Notes: generated by a model not told the origin, from the letters alone. Counted from the first letter of the stretch, positions 32,325-43,645 are shown. The stretch: DNA of 64,000 nucleotides from Xanthostigma xanthostigma (GCA_963575645.1 OY754464.1:9548001-9612000); one strand, 5' to 3'. A program made the numbers and translations.

Positions 32325-32959
32325 TCGTAGAGGAAGCGTTTTCTAAAAAAAAAACTTGCAAGTAAAAGTTACAGGGTTTGGTATAATTTTTTTTTCATTT
32401 GATGGAGGCGTCTCCGAGATATCAAGGATGGCCTCCCCTTTTATAAATAGAAACTCATATTATTAATTTCAGATTTTTGTTCTTTGGGTCGAAACATAGT
32501 ATTGCTTTTTTTCTGATCCTAAGCTACGAAGAATTTCTTCATCCTAACATCACAAAAATTATTTTCTTTGACCCAAAGAACAATACTCCGAGATAAAAAA
32601 TATGGATTCCTATTTAGAAAGGTGGATATAACCTTGGCCAAAGGAGGTGCCTCCACCAAATGAAATAAAAAACGGCACTAACGTTCTTCCCCCTTGACTC
32701 TCGTCCTCTGCGAAATAAAAAGGTGTTTTAAAAATACACCCTTATTTTATTTTCCGTACACTTTGCTCATGCAGCATTTAATGAAGACTTTGGAGTTTTG
32801 CCACATTACCAAAACGTCCAATTAAAATTTAAAATGTGTCGTGGTTTTAAAAATCAAACAGGTTTCGGTTATATTGTTATGTTTATTTTGTGTCAAAGAA
32901 TTTTCAACGATAACTTGCATATACCGTGAGAAAACTTCATTGATGCGAATACATTTTAA

Positions 32960-33590
32960 AAATTCCAGCCAATTGGGCGACGGGACCATTCCGACTTCAA
33001 AAATGTTAACATTTGATTATAATAAAGAAAATAAAATTTCTGAAATCGCGTGAGGTGACGCTGGTAATTGCTAGTATTCAATATGATATTTGCTAATCAC
33101 GCCATGGTTACCTACACAATATGTTCACGTCAAGTAAAAATTAATCAAAGCGTGCCTAGCTAGTTTATTTCTGACAGATCCATAAAACAAAAGAGCGGCT
33201 GATTTTTTTTAATTTCAAAATATTTCCGAAACTATAATGTTTAGAAAAAAAATTTTTAAACAAAAATAAGTAGAATCATAAGTCGTTATTAAAAGTATAC
33301 CATTATTATATAAAAAACACCGTTATAGCATATATATCTCTTCTGCGCACGCGCCGATTTTCCCCAAATATAATAGGGCTGTTGATATTTGCATACCAAA
33401 CATCCTCCTAAAATTTGGTTTCAATCCGCTCATCCGTTTGACCTGTATCGTGTTCACAGACAAACAGACTAACAGACGCACAGGGTTTTTCCAAAAATAT
33501 GTTTTTTGGATTCGGGGGACCTCAAAACGGAAAGATATTGTAAAATTTTTGAAAAGTGATTTTTGACCTAAACTTGTACCATTCGGCATT
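32960..33590 (+). repeat. Repeat family Y, copy 2
   Basis: Reverse orientation relative to copy 1. It keeps the CCAATTGGGCGACGGGACCA end, the TTCTGCGCACGCGCCGA block and GGATTCGGGGGACCTC. The 88-residue minus-strand frame here is a by-product of the repeat. Confidence 0.65.
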
Positions 33591-33594
33591 CCCC

Positions 33595-35270
33595 ACTCGT
33601 GCGTTGGAATGGTAAAATTACTGTTTTATTTATGATCCTTCAAAAGTAAAAACCCGCTATTTTGAAAAATTTTGTAAATGTATAGCCAACAAAAACTGTG
33701 TTAAGTTGGTTTATATAATACTATATTATGTATGTACATGCTAAGAAAATCTCTGTAAACTTTACCGCCAACAGAAGATTTGCAAGTTTTATAAAAGCGT
33801 TGATAAAGAGAATATATACATATATTGTATACATACAAAAAGGATATAAGCTTTGAAATTTACAAAAAGTTCCGAAGTTGTATTTTCCGTATGTTGCCAG
33901 CGGTGAGGAAATGTTTAATGATTAGCAAAAATATACGGAAAATGAATACAAAATTCCCATGGGGTAAATTTATCGAACTTTTTTTTTGATGTTTTTTAGC
34001 CGATTTGAAAAAAAAAATTATCAATTCAACATGTATATTGTTTGTCTTTTTTGTGTTCGTTCAGCAATAATTTCTTGAGGGGTAACCTATTTGAATAATA
34101 TCGAGGCCGTTGAGCTCAAAATAGTTATTGAATGAACCCATATAATTTTTAATAAAGGGGGTTTTTTTTTTGTATTTTACCTACCTCATATCACCTGCAT
34201 TTGTGAACCGACTTGATAATTATTTTCCTGTTTAAGAAGCATACGCTAAGGATAGTTCCACATGTTTACTTAAATCAAATTAGTAGTTATTTTTCAAGTT
34301 TAATAATCAGTTAATATCAACAAATGATTAATCCACTAAAAAGTAAAAAATAAAAAAAAAACTTTCATAAAAAATTGAGCCTCCTTCAAAAACAGCCACA
34401 AAAAGGGGGAAATAACAAAATATTAAGATCGGCGCTAATTTAATAAAAATATGTATACCAACCTATAAAAATTTATAGCATAATTAAATTGAACCCAACC
34501 TCAAATTATTGTTTTCCCTCTTTTAGTGGCTTATCTTGAAGGATGTTCAATTAAAAAAAGTTTTTTTATATATATTATATGCAGTAGAACAATATTAACT
34601 TATATTTTTACATCCTACTTCTCTATACTGCGGTTAGAAGGTTACGCGATATTATAACCAGTCCATTTTTTGAGATCCTAATAGATTTCTCGTTTTGATA
34701 CCCTAGGAGTCATTTGAGCCCCTCTTCTGCTTGATTCAAGTAGGTAGCTATAAGTATTGTGTACCCATATTATGTAGTAAATTTTTTCTCCTTCCATATC
34801 GTAACAAGCAAAAAACGTAACGACATACGTGCATATTATGTTTTATGTTAAGTTGTAGAGACATTCGTCAGCAGTTATCGGCTTAGCAGATGCTGAGTTT
34901 TTCAAAGAAATGTTCTCAGACACATGTTAGCAATAATAATAATTAAATATTGGAATGAAATATTTAATCATTTTTTTTCTTAAATGCAAATCTTAAGAAA
35001 CAATTATTTTTCTAAAAAAATCGAGAAAGTCACTTTAGCAGTATTGCGGTTGTGATTTTAACTGGTAATCAGTCACTAAAGAAATGTTTTTTGTAAGTCG
35101 ATTTTTACTTGTGAAAGACTATTTTAACCGAACATCTATCATAATCGGTTATAGTTATTATCAATTGATAACGCTGGATGATGGAAAACAATTTTGATAA
35201 TAAGTTTTCCGAGCTAAGTGTCATATAAAATACCTAAAAAAGCTAGAAAATGAAGTTACAATCTAACGTT
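33595..35270. other. Unassigned AT-rich DNA, about 1.7 kb
   Basis: No gene recognised; homopolymer-rich. No paralogue within the window was noticed. Confidence 0.4.
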
Positions 35271-35275
35271 CTGTT

Positions 35276-35560
35276 CTAATCCATGCTTACCAATATAATA
35301 AATGCGAAAGTAACTGTCTGTTACATTTTCACACCTAAACCGCTGAACAGATTTCGATAAAATTTGGCAAGGGGATAAATTGTATCTTAATGGAGGAAAT
35401 ATACTAATTTTTGTCTCAAAGAAAAAAACAGAATGAGTGAAATAGGGAAGGAATTCACATGTAATATATCTGTAAATACAAAAGTCCCTCCGCCGTGTCT
35501 GTCTGTACGCGATAAACTCAAAAACTACCGAACGGATTTTCATACGGGTTTCACTAATAG
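35276..35560 (+). repeat. Dispersed repeat remnant
   Basis: Contains two blocks of the type common in insect dispersed repeats: AATGCGAAAGTAACTGTCTG with CACCTAAACCGCTGAACAG, and GTCTGTCTGTACGCGATAAA with AACTACCGAACGGATTTTC. Family not assigned. Confidence 0.4.
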
Positions 35561-35706
35561 AAAGAATGATAAATGAGGAAGGTTTTTGTTTACAATTTGT
35601 ACCAAATGGCTGAACTAGGACGGTGTTTTGTCAAAAAAACTGTTTTCGTACGTTTACATGGCTAACGCCGGCCAGATCTTTAAGAGATACATCAAAACAA
35701 TGTATA

Positions 35707-36197
35707 CAGGGTGAGTTTTAAGTTGATGCTCTTTTTTACAGCGTGTAAAAATCAAATAGACGAGCAAATATTTCAAATAGTTTTTTTATCAAAACTCAAA
35801 AATAAGAGAGAAACAGCCTTTCGAAGTTTAAATAAATTTTATTAAATTTTCTTTAATTTTGAGGTCGGTCCTGGGGTTGTATTATGTCACTATGGAAATA
35901 TGTTATTATTATCAAGTATTCACAGAAATTGTTCGAAGTTGTCCCCGTTTTGTTGGACATAAAGATGCACAAAAATACACATACTTGATAATAACAACTT
36001 ATTTCCATAGTGACATAATATAACCCCAGGACCGACCTCAAAATTAAAGAAAATTTAATAAAATTTATTTAAACTTCGAAAGGCTGTTTCTCTCTTATTT
36101 TTGAGTTTTGATAAAAAAACTAGGTATTTGAAATATTTGCTCGTCTATTTGATTTTTACACGATGTAAAAAAAAGCATCAACTTAAAACTCACCCTG
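35707..36197. mobile_element. Mariner-type foldback MITE
   Basis: 491 bp, ends CAGGGTGAGTTTTAAGTTGA and its mirror, with TA at each side. The arms are nearly 190 bp each with a short unique centre. A fragment of the same family lies at 42192-42265. Confidence 0.75.
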
Positions 36198-36633
36198 TAT
36201 AATGTACATAATTATTAGTATTGATTATTTCTTTATTTATTATAGCCATAATTAATGATTGTTATTTGAAATATGTAACTCCCAAACTTACAATTTCTTC
36301 CTTTGCGGCAAATGACCTTCGGTACATTTAATGCAAAAAGTATATACATATTTTTATAAGAAGGAAACATTGTTGGATTATTCACGCCTGCAAATATCTC
36401 AGATTAACATAATCCATATACACAGGACATATTTGTTATTTTAATTCACATAAAAAAGTGTTATTTTAAGCAAATTATGTTGTGAGTCAATAAAAGCTTA
36501 AAAGATTATAATTTAATTATAATTCTGAAATACTACAGGTTGCAGAAATTCAATATTTACTATATAAATACTAAACACTGATCACAGTGCAAAACAATGC
36601 AGATAAAATAAGATGAAATTAATACAACTATAA
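36198..36633. other. Unassigned AT-rich DNA
   Basis: No features recognised. Confidence 0.4.
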
Positions 36634-36790
36634 TGCCCATATTCACCTATTAAAGATATACTAATCTTGAAACAAATTTATTCGTTAGAATAAAATTACT
36701 TAAAATTCACTAAGAAATTATCAGGTAGAAAAGTTAGTTAAAGACTAAATATACACTGCACTATACTCCATGCTCTTTTTTAAATTTCGG
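36634..36790 (+). mobile_element. MITE family M, copy M4 (left part only)
   Basis: TAA is followed by TGCCCATATTCACC and the same run as M1/M2 to about TATACACTGCACTATACTCC, after which similarity stops. Confidence 0.6.
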
Positions 36791-36823
36791 TCGGACACTA
36801 GTTGATTGTGTAACTGTTACACT

Positions 36824-37020
36824 AAGGCCTAGTTTATATGAGAGGCGTTCAACGCGCGTTGGCCCAACGCGCGTTTACAATTTCTATACAATTGTATAGA
36901 ACTGTTTATATGATAACGCGCGTTGGTGGCGCGTTGAATTGTATAGAAACTGTAAACGCGCGTTGGCCAACGCGCGTTGGGCCAACGCGCGTTGAACGCT
37001 CTTCATGTGTGCTAGGCCTA
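36824..37020. mobile_element. Palindromic MITE with ACGCGCG core
   Basis: The outer ends AGGCCTAG and CTAGGCCT mirror each other; GTTCAACGCGCGTTGG recurs in both arms and the centre. Strikingly CpG-rich against an AT-rich background. Confidence 0.75.
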
Positions 37021-37520
37021 AATATATTGGATAAAACTTCATTCTAAAATTATGAAATGCCTCAGATTTTAGTTGCCCTGCAGCTCTGTAGCGTTCATAC
37101 CGCTATAGGTATGTACCTTTACATCATTATCTGTACAGCAATTTGTAAAGTAGATATTGCATATTATATACATGTGGTGCAGACAGATATTGAATCAGAT
37201 TTATATTATGGCTTATTAAGTTTTCAAATAAGATGTTTCCATTCCGATAAGATAGATTATTAAATATCTTCTTTTATATACAATAAATTTTCAAAAAAGA
37301 CGTTTGTATAGAATGATTAGGCATCCTGCGGCGACGCTTTTGTACGAACGTCAGAAGAACAGCAAGGCTTCGTGAAGGAGATGATGGATTAACAGATGCA
37401 GTGGGTATTGTATGGTGTACTTGCCTACACCTACACACAAACATGAAATGCAAACAATATAATCTATTATGTAGTCAGTTCTTTCTCTCAATTATTGAAG
37501 TGCAACTTCTTATGCGAGTT
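37021..37520. other. Unassigned DNA
   Basis: No gene recognised. Confidence 0.4.
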
Positions 37521-37524
37521 CGAG

Positions 37525-37560
37525 CCTCGCGTGCAGCGGACAGTTCGGGAATGGTAAGTA
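37525..37560 (+). repeat. Short repeat A, left copy
   Basis: GTGCAGCGGACAGTTCGGG and ATGGTAAGTA recur at 38829-38856. Insertion of S2 starts at its end. GTAAGTA resembles a strong splice donor. Confidence 0.5.
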
Positions 37561-37870
37561 TAATACGCGCCACGAATCTAAAAGGCTCGGAAGTTAGATG
37601 CGAATGCGGGCTTGTTGAAAAACTACAAACTCGCAACTCATCAAAACTAAAATAACAATAACAACTTGACAATAGCGTACTCGACTGTACTTTAAAGCAG
37701 GAAAGCGACAAGTGACAAAGGCAACGAGCGATCACGGCTAATCACCAACGAGCGCATGTTCCGTGCAGGTAGCTGGGAGGTGGTGGGGGTCTCAACGGCT
37801 CTAAAATGTGGCTTTGCGACGCTGTTTGTGACTAACTTCCGAACCTTTTAGATCCGTGGCGCGTATTATA
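37559..37870. mobile_element. MITE family S, copy S2
   Basis: Inverted relative to S1 (10031-10361); same TATAATACGCGCC ends and about 40-bp inverted termini. Confidence 0.7.
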
Positions 37871-37877
37871 AAATCAA

Positions 37878-38778
37878 TAGAGCTGTAAAAGTAACGAGAA
37901 ATTGTGTACCCGTACCTATGTATTCGTTACTTAAAGAACCAGTACCCGTTACTTTCGTATTGTTACGTTACTCGTTACTTTTCATACGATATACAAACGT
38001 GTACTAACTAGTGATGTGCCGGATCGTTAAAAATGTATATCCGCGGATACGGATCTGAATACGGATTTTTGGTTTCAAGTTCCGCGGATACGGATACGGA
38101 TCTTAACTTTCTTAGAGTACGCGGCGGTAAATATTGCACATCGACCTTTGGGAAGAGACTATCTGTTATGGAAAAAAGTTATTGACCTCCTTAAGAGTTA
38201 ACTCTCATAACACATTGTCTCTTTCCAGATCGATGTGCAATATCTCATTATAAAGATAGTTGATTTAGTACCTTTGAGTTATGTACTATTGGTACGGTAC
38301 TCACTACGATAAATGTTTGCAATATAAAGGTGCCAAATACGATTTAAAAAAATAAAAAATAATCTGAATGGAATTTAACAGGTTTTCATTATTACCTAAT
38401 CACCTATATATATAAAATTTCATCCATGAAATGAAAATTAATAAGGAAAAAGATCCGTAAAAGATCGGCCACAAAACTAACGGATACGGATACGGATCTT
38501 TTTTCTCCCTCAGATATCCGCGGATACGGATACGGATATCCGGCACATCACTAGTACTAACAGCATCAAGCATATACCATCGCATCGAGGCGCGTCGCAT
38601 ACGTGATACAGTATGACTTCGTTCGTATAACGTATAGCCGCATCAAACGAGTCGAACTGACAAGGATACGACAGATGCGAGTAACGAAATGAATTTGTAA
38701 GTAACGATTCGTTACTTCGAGTCAGATGATGTACCCGTTACTCAGTATAACGAATGCATACCGTTTGTTACAGCTCTA
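37878..38778. mobile_element. hAT-type MITE family T, copy 1, with nested hAT MITE
   Basis: Ends TAGAGCTGTAA and TTACAGCTCTA. The sequence matches 45452-45793 once the 38009-38553 insert is ignored. TAAAATC lies close to both ends, which may be a blurred duplication. Confidence 0.7.
38009..38553. mobile_element. hAT-type MITE inserted in T
   Basis: Ends TAGTGATGTGCCGG and CCGGCACATCACTA with a perfect 8-bp duplication GTACTAAC (38001-38008 and 38554-38561). The interior has repeated GGATACGGATACGG motifs near both ends and an internal inverted repeat around ATTGCACATCGA. T copy 2 shows the empty site. Confidence 0.85.
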
Positions 38779-38828
38779 GTAGTAAAATCTAGCAAGGAGT
38801 CTAGCGGCAAATCCAGCTTCGTGTGCAG

Positions 38829-38870
38829 CAGACTTAAGTTCGGGAATGGTAAGTAAAATCAATGGGTTAG
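38829..38870 (+). repeat. Short repeat A, right copy
   Basis: Matches 37525-37560 and continues uninterrupted as AAATCAATGGG, showing what the site looked like without S2. Confidence 0.5.
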
Positions 38871-38961
38871 AGCCTAGGTATGTAAATAATATGTAGGCTG
38901 TAAGCCGTGTTAACATTATGTAGATACATGCGAATGCAATGTGTGCGCCCCGTTATAGAAT

Positions 38962-38997
38962 TATATACACAGAGATCCAGGGAGGCCAGCAGTCAGT
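38962..38997 (+). promoter_or_regulatory. Candidate core promoter (TATA plus initiator)
   Basis: TATATA at about 38962-38968 is followed 31 bases later by TCAGT at 38993-38997, an arthropod initiator at the right spacing. It sits at the upstream edge of a CpG-rich, apparently unique block. Start-site use is inference. Confidence 0.4.
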
Positions 38998-39251
38998 GAC
39001 TGATTATACTGCGGCCAATTACACCCGCCAGATCATGTTTGCATAAGTAATCACCGAGACTGGTTCGGGCTGCCAACCTGCCGAGTTGACACAACGCCGA
39101 CACTATAGTCAACCGACTCACCCACCGCCGCCGCCCCCGTGCCCCGTTGCCGCCATCATCAACTCTGGCGGACAAAACGAAAATCTCACCGTGCGTTGTG
39201 TGGCGGAATTAAGTGTTCACAGCGCTCACCGACGCGACACGATACGACACA

Positions 39252-39353
39252 ATGTTGGGGGAACTGCTGCAAACTGTTTCAAATCAAAAGCACGCTTTAA
39301 GCACACCCGACATGTTTCCGGTCAACGTGAAAAGCTCGTGTGTATATAAATAA
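39252..39353 (+). CDS. Candidate first coding exon or short host frame (33 aa)
   Basis: An ATG in good insect context (GACACAATG) opens a frame reading MLGELLQTVSNQKHALST and then PDMFPVNVKSSCVYK to TAA. It lies about 257 bases downstream of the predicted start site, in the only long CpG-rich block that does not look like a transposon. If real, it may be spliced before the stop: GTCAAC and GTGAAA are weak donor options. I do not recognise the peptide. The alternative is a 5' UTR with a chance upstream frame. Confidence 0.25.
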   Translation: MLGELLQTVSNQKHALSTPDMFPVNVKSSCVYK

Positions 39354-39393
39354 GCCGCTACTTGAATATTAACTACACTTTTTGTTACGTCAG

Positions 39394-39453
39394 ATTTAAA
39401 ATGTCTGACACCTCGAATATGTCGACATATTCGAGGTGTCAGACATTTTAAAT
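39394..39453. repeat. Perfect 60-bp palindrome
   Basis: Centred on GTCGAC (39421-39426), with two exact 30-base arms and no spacer. Similarity stops sharply on both sides. Possibly a tiny insertion, a repair product or an assembly join. Confidence 0.9.
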
Positions 39454-39454
39454 G

Positions 39455-39940
39455 GTTCATGTTATTTGTCAGAGAATATTATTTTAGCGTTTTGGTTGAA
39501 GTTTTTAAGCTATCCAATTAAAAAAACAAACAGTATCTATAAATTTTTACATGTCGTCAAAACAACATCTTTCGGAAAATTTAGAGGGAAAACGCCCAGA
39601 AATCAAGAAAAGTCATAGAGGAAATAGGTGTCAGACTAGGCCTAATGAAGCCATATATACAAAGTTTGAGGAGAGTACGTGTCAATAAAATTTTTGCCGA
39701 CTATTAGGAAATGTTTCCATAATTTGAAATTCCCGGCCTGAGACTATAATACCATTGCGTACGTAGGTAAGCACATGTTTTATGTACCTTTAGAACCTGT
39801 TATCTCTAAACATTTCATTGTCTGTTAGCCTGCCAGATTTACAAATAAAATAAAATAAAAGGCCCCCGCTTTCAAGCTAGCAAATTGGCATGCGTTCTTA
39901 ACTAAATGTTATACAAATATTTGATTACTGTCTGATTAGA
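39455..39940. other. Unassigned DNA
   Basis: Downstream of the candidate exon; could be intron. No repeat family recognised. Confidence 0.4.
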
Positions 39941-40339
39941 ACTCTTCAATAAATAAAATTGTCGACCAATTTTTCAGACAAATATATTAACAAAAAATAT
40001 ATATATTTAATACATTGACGTTTCGGTCCGGATTTGGACTTTCGTCAGAACTGATCTAAAAAATATAAAAATTAAATAATAATTAGTTTTTAATACAAAA
40101 TATAATCGAATTTTATTAAAAACTAATTGTTAATTAATTTTTATATTTTTTAGATCAGTTCTGAAGAAGATCCAAGTCCGGACCGAAATTTATATATATA
40201 TATTTATATAGGTATTTTTTGTTAACATATTCTTAACGTTTTTGTAATTGGATAAAAATGTATACACATTTAAAGGAATAAAGAATAAACAAATAAAAAA
40301 AAAATTGTCAGAAAAATTGGTCGATAATTTTATTTATTG
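39941..40339. mobile_element. Family W palindrome, copy B
   Basis: Same inverted arrangement as copy A, with hammerhead-like cores at 40016-40048 (minus) and 40161-40192 (plus). Confidence 0.6.
40016..40048 (-). ncRNA. Hammerhead-ribozyme-like core, W copy B left arm
   Basis: On the minus strand: CTGACGA, stem GTCC/GGAC with loop AAATCC, then GAAACGTCA. All core motifs fit CUGANGA, GAAA and a GUC cleavage triplet. The ACGT after GAA is self-complementary, so the short stem III could form between two molecules. Confidence 0.5.
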
Positions 40340-40423
40340 CATATTATACATTTACTGATAAAATCTTAGCAGTACTGAAATGACGCAAGTCAAGCGTGTC
40401 TGGGATCTTGGTATATAAGTACA

Positions 40424-40990
40424 CTAGCGGTCCCGCCCGGTTTCACCCGGATGCAAAAGAACGAATGGGGAAGGAAGGGACATGAGTACTTAATATAATA
40501 TAGTACCTATAGTTGTAACAGTTTTCAAATGAGCTATTAATTATAGATTTATTTTATTTTAATTTGTCGTAATAAAATTTTAAAAAATTGAAATGTAAAC
40601 CTTAGAAGAAAGCAATGTAGAAAATAAAAATATATTCGCCGACTTGGGGCTTGAACCCAGGACCCTGGCATTAAGAGTCTTACGCTCTACCGACTGAGCT
40701 ATCCGGGCTTGTTAACGTGACGCGCTAATATTGCAATATTTAGTTAAGGCATTTCACCTGATAATATTTGTCGGACGGACTAATTTTGAGATACATCTTG
40801 CAACATTTTTCATTAATGCTCCGCTCCAATTGGTCGTAGCGCGATATTGTATAGCCTATAGCCTTCCTCGATAAATGGACTATCCAACAAAAAAAAACTT
40901 TCTTTAATTCGAACCAGTAGTTTCTGAGATTAGCGCGTTCAACCAAACAATCAAACAAACAAACTCTTCAGCTTTGTATATTAGTATAGA
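40424..40990 (-). mobile_element. Helitron A3, carrying a tRNA-Lys-like sequence
   Basis: Minus strand TCTATACTAATA start and CTAG end, between A and T. The interior matches A1 and A4. Confidence 0.8.
40637..40708 (-). tRNA. tRNA-Lys(CUU)-derived sequence in Helitron A3 (degenerate)
   Basis: Minus strand GCCCGGATAGCTCAGTCGG start is close to a normal tRNA-Lys. The loop CTCTTAA keeps a CUU anticodon, but the anticodon and acceptor stems carry mismatches and one base is missing near the 3' end. It is the copy closest to the presumed parent in the 5' half. Confidence 0.6.
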
Positions 40991-41359
40991 TTTATTATCC
41001 TGTGTGTGGTGAATTTAAGCTGTGTAAAACTGACGTGCGGTTAAAAATGCGGTAGAGTGAACGAATCAGCATGAACGTTTTGCATATGGACGCCTGATGA
41101 ATATTAAACGACGCTCACTGTCTTTGGTTGAATGTTGAATGCGAGGTCGTCGGTCGGTTAGATTCCCCGTCACTCGTCAGTCAGTCAGCCAGAGCTTGCT
41201 TGCTGCAGCCGCAGAGTTTTTCTACAAACGTACGCTGCACACATACAAATATATATGACACTCGCATGCATAATGCATAAGGGCCGTGTAAAGGTGAAAT
41301 CAACTAATCCACAAAATGATCATTCGAAAATATTGCACATTTAATATACTTATTATGAA
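40991..41359. other. Unassigned, partly GC-rich DNA
   Basis: 41150-41240 contains TCAGTCAGTCAG in a GC-richer patch that could be an initiator region, but no TATA box or frame supports it. Confidence 0.3.
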
Positions 41360-42190
41360 CTAGCGATCCCGTCCGGTTTCACCCGGGTGTAAAAGAAGGA
41401 ATGGGGAAGGGAGGGACATGAGTCTTAGTTTACCGAGATGAATGTTGCGTCCAAATTTCATGATGATCGGAGTTACCGTTCAAAAGTTTTTGTCGATAAA
41501 AAGCAGTATTTATACTTTTTTTAAGTAATAAATTTCTTTTAAATCAATAATCACTTTAATTAATAAAATATAATAAATATTTAATTGAAAACACTGTAGG
41601 ATAATTATTTTTATATACATAGGTATCCATATTGTTATAACAGTTTTCAAATGAGTTATTAATTAGATTTTCAAATCTTTCATTAACGTCTGATTAGAAT
41701 TTTTCAATAAATAAAATTATCGACCAATTTTTCAGACAAATATATTAACAAAAAATTAACAAATAATACATTGACGTTTCGGTCCGGATTTGGATCTTCT
41801 TCAGAACTGATCTAAAAAATATAAAAATAATTAATAATTAATTTCTAATTCGTATTTAAAAATATTTGCTTTAAGTTTTTAAATATATTCAAAAATTGAA
41901 AAAATAATATATTTAATTGAAAAATCGGTCAATAATTTTATTTATTGATAAATTAGATTTATTTAATTTTAATTAGTCGTAAATAAAATTAAAATTTTAA
42001 ATGTAAGCCTTAGAAGAAAGCAATGTGGAAAACAAAAAAAAAATAAAAATATATTCGCCCAACGTGGGGCTTGTGAATGTACAACATAATATTGATATAT
42101 TGTGTAGTTACGGCATTTCACCTGAATAGAAGCTATTTTTGAGGTACATTTTGCAACATTTTTCATTGATGCTCCGCTCCTATTGGTATA
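41360..42190 (-). mobile_element. Helitron A, truncated copy, split by family W copy C
   Basis: The 3' CTAG hairpin end is present at 41360. The 5' end is missing beyond about 42190. The tRNA-like unit is mostly deleted (only TTCGCCCAACGTGGGGCTTG remains, near 42055). W copy C occupies 41689-41951. Confidence 0.65.
41689..41951. mobile_element. Family W, copy C (partial)
   Basis: The left half with a minus-strand hammerhead-like core at 41771-41803 is present; the right half is shortened. Confidence 0.55.
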
Positions 42191-42191
42191 A

Positions 42192-42265
42192 AAAAGTTAC
42201 TTGAAATATTTGTTCGTCTCTTTGATTTTTACACGCTGTTAAAAAAAAAGAATCAACTTAAGGTG
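42192..42265. repeat. Fragment of the 35707-36197 MITE family
   Basis: Shares TTGAAATATTTG, TTGATTTTTACACG and ATCAACTTAAG with the arm of that element. Confidence 0.5.
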
Positions 42266-42904
42266 GAAAACAAATGTTCGTTCGAGGGTGGTAAAATGAT
42301 AAAGCCGGTCATTCGAAGACGAGGATCATCATAATAATATTTCACACCATCCTGAAAATTCTTTATGATCACTGTGCTGCCCACATTAACTTATGAAATA
42401 ATGTGCACATCATCGCCCGGAAATAGCATTTCTTTTAGTACAAATACAGGTTACATTTGTGGGTGTTCATAATTTAATAAGAATTCAACGAATTAATTTT
42501 AATTCAATTGACTCATTCCACCACTCTGTAATACTCGCTATGTGCTTGACCTTGAGTGACTCGAATAGGATTTACAAATAGCGGAACATTTTGATGAACT
42601 TAAAACGTTGACAGGTTATGCGAATGTGAAAGATGAAACATGTAAAAGGGGCATTTCCAGAGATATTAAATATCTCTGGACATTTCAATTGTGCAAAGCT
42701 GTAATCGTAAAAATTCATCTTCTATAACTTTTTTATCACATCAACGCATTTTATATTTTAATTTTTTTTTGACAGTAGCAATCAGATTTTTGTTGATTTC
42801 AAAAGTTTTGTTTGAAATAAAATTACAATACTGTTGCTATGGAAAGGCATAAAACTGTCAAGATATTTTCATCCCTGACGAATCCCAATTATTATTACAG
42901 AAGG
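42266..42904. other. Unassigned DNA
   Basis: Contains a small palindrome, AGATATTAAATATCT, near 42660. No gene recognised. Confidence 0.4.
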
Positions 42905-43143
42905 CGACAGTCATAGAAATATTAGACTAGAGTACGCGAGTGAGCCGTGAAAGTGTCTGCAATTCAGACAGAGAACAGTTCCTTATCTCTGTGGTAACTA
43001 ATGATACAAAACAATGCTGATTTGAGTAAACAAATATCTGGTTTTCTGGAATTTCTGCAGCGTTCTTTCTCTCAATTGAGGACACTTTCACTTATGGCAA
43101 GCATACGAACTAGCGTACTCTAGTTACTTATATATCTATGGCT
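42905..43143. repeat. Small foldback
   Basis: CTAGAGTACGCGAGT with GTGAAAGTGTC on the left mirrors GACACTTTCAC with GCGTACTCTAG on the right. Likely a MITE. Confidence 0.55.
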
Positions 43144-43409
43144 ACAGCAGTTCACGGCATAAAGATTAATTAAATATTATCGCTGATCTTAATGTAAAAA
43201 GAAAATAAAACAATAAAATTTCATTTAATCAAAATTACGATGTCTGATCACAACCAGATAAAAAAGTGCACATACCGAAAGTTTTCTACTGTACATATTA
43301 TAATGAAAAAATTGAGAAAAAAGATTAAAAAACAACAATTAAAAAAATAGAAAAAAATTAAAAATTAAAAAAAACAAAAATAAAAAAAAAATAGAAAAAA
43401 CATATTACT

Positions 43410-43469
43410 TGTCAGCGGGAATCGTACCCGGGACCTTGCCATTACTGGACTTACCGCTGGGCCATACCA
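43410..43469 (-). tRNA. tRNA-like sequence (degenerate)
   Basis: Minus strand TGGCCCAGCGGTAAG (A-box-like) and GGTACGATTCCCG (B-box-like) at tRNA spacing. Stems are poor. It lies beside a 100-bp A-rich tract, as in a tRNA-derived SINE. Confidence 0.4.
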
Positions 43470-43645
43470 ATGTCGTACTATCTCGTTGTTATTGTGGTAT
43501 AGAAGTGTAGCAGTTATTCTACGTAATATACTACATTTACAATAATATTTATTTTGTTTTTTTTAACTATCAGCTGTCGAAAATAATAAAATAAAACTGT
43601 TTATATAAATTAAACTACTGAACACATTTTAGTGAATTTAAATAG
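43470..43645. repeat. Repeat Q, uninterrupted copy
   Basis: Matches 53170-53270, 54855-54867 and 55922-55960, but without the Helitron and two X elements found there, so it serves as an empty site. Confidence 0.6.

Larger units (their letters stand above)
31722..32740. repeat. Foldback element hosting a hAT insertion
   Basis: The sequence left of 31750 (TTTAAAACACGCG, CTTTTATTTCG) mirrors the block near 32705-32740, and CATTTGATGGAGGC near 32398 mirrors GCCTCCACCAAATG near 32650. The hAT remnant interrupts the left arm. Confidence 0.55.

Noticed and set aside
36838-37047. 69-residue frame in the ACGCGCG region
   Set aside because: Product of a palindromic MITE.
41150-41240. Host promoter with TCAGTCAGTCAG
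   Set aside because: No TATA box or following frame; repeated TCAG alone is weak evidence.
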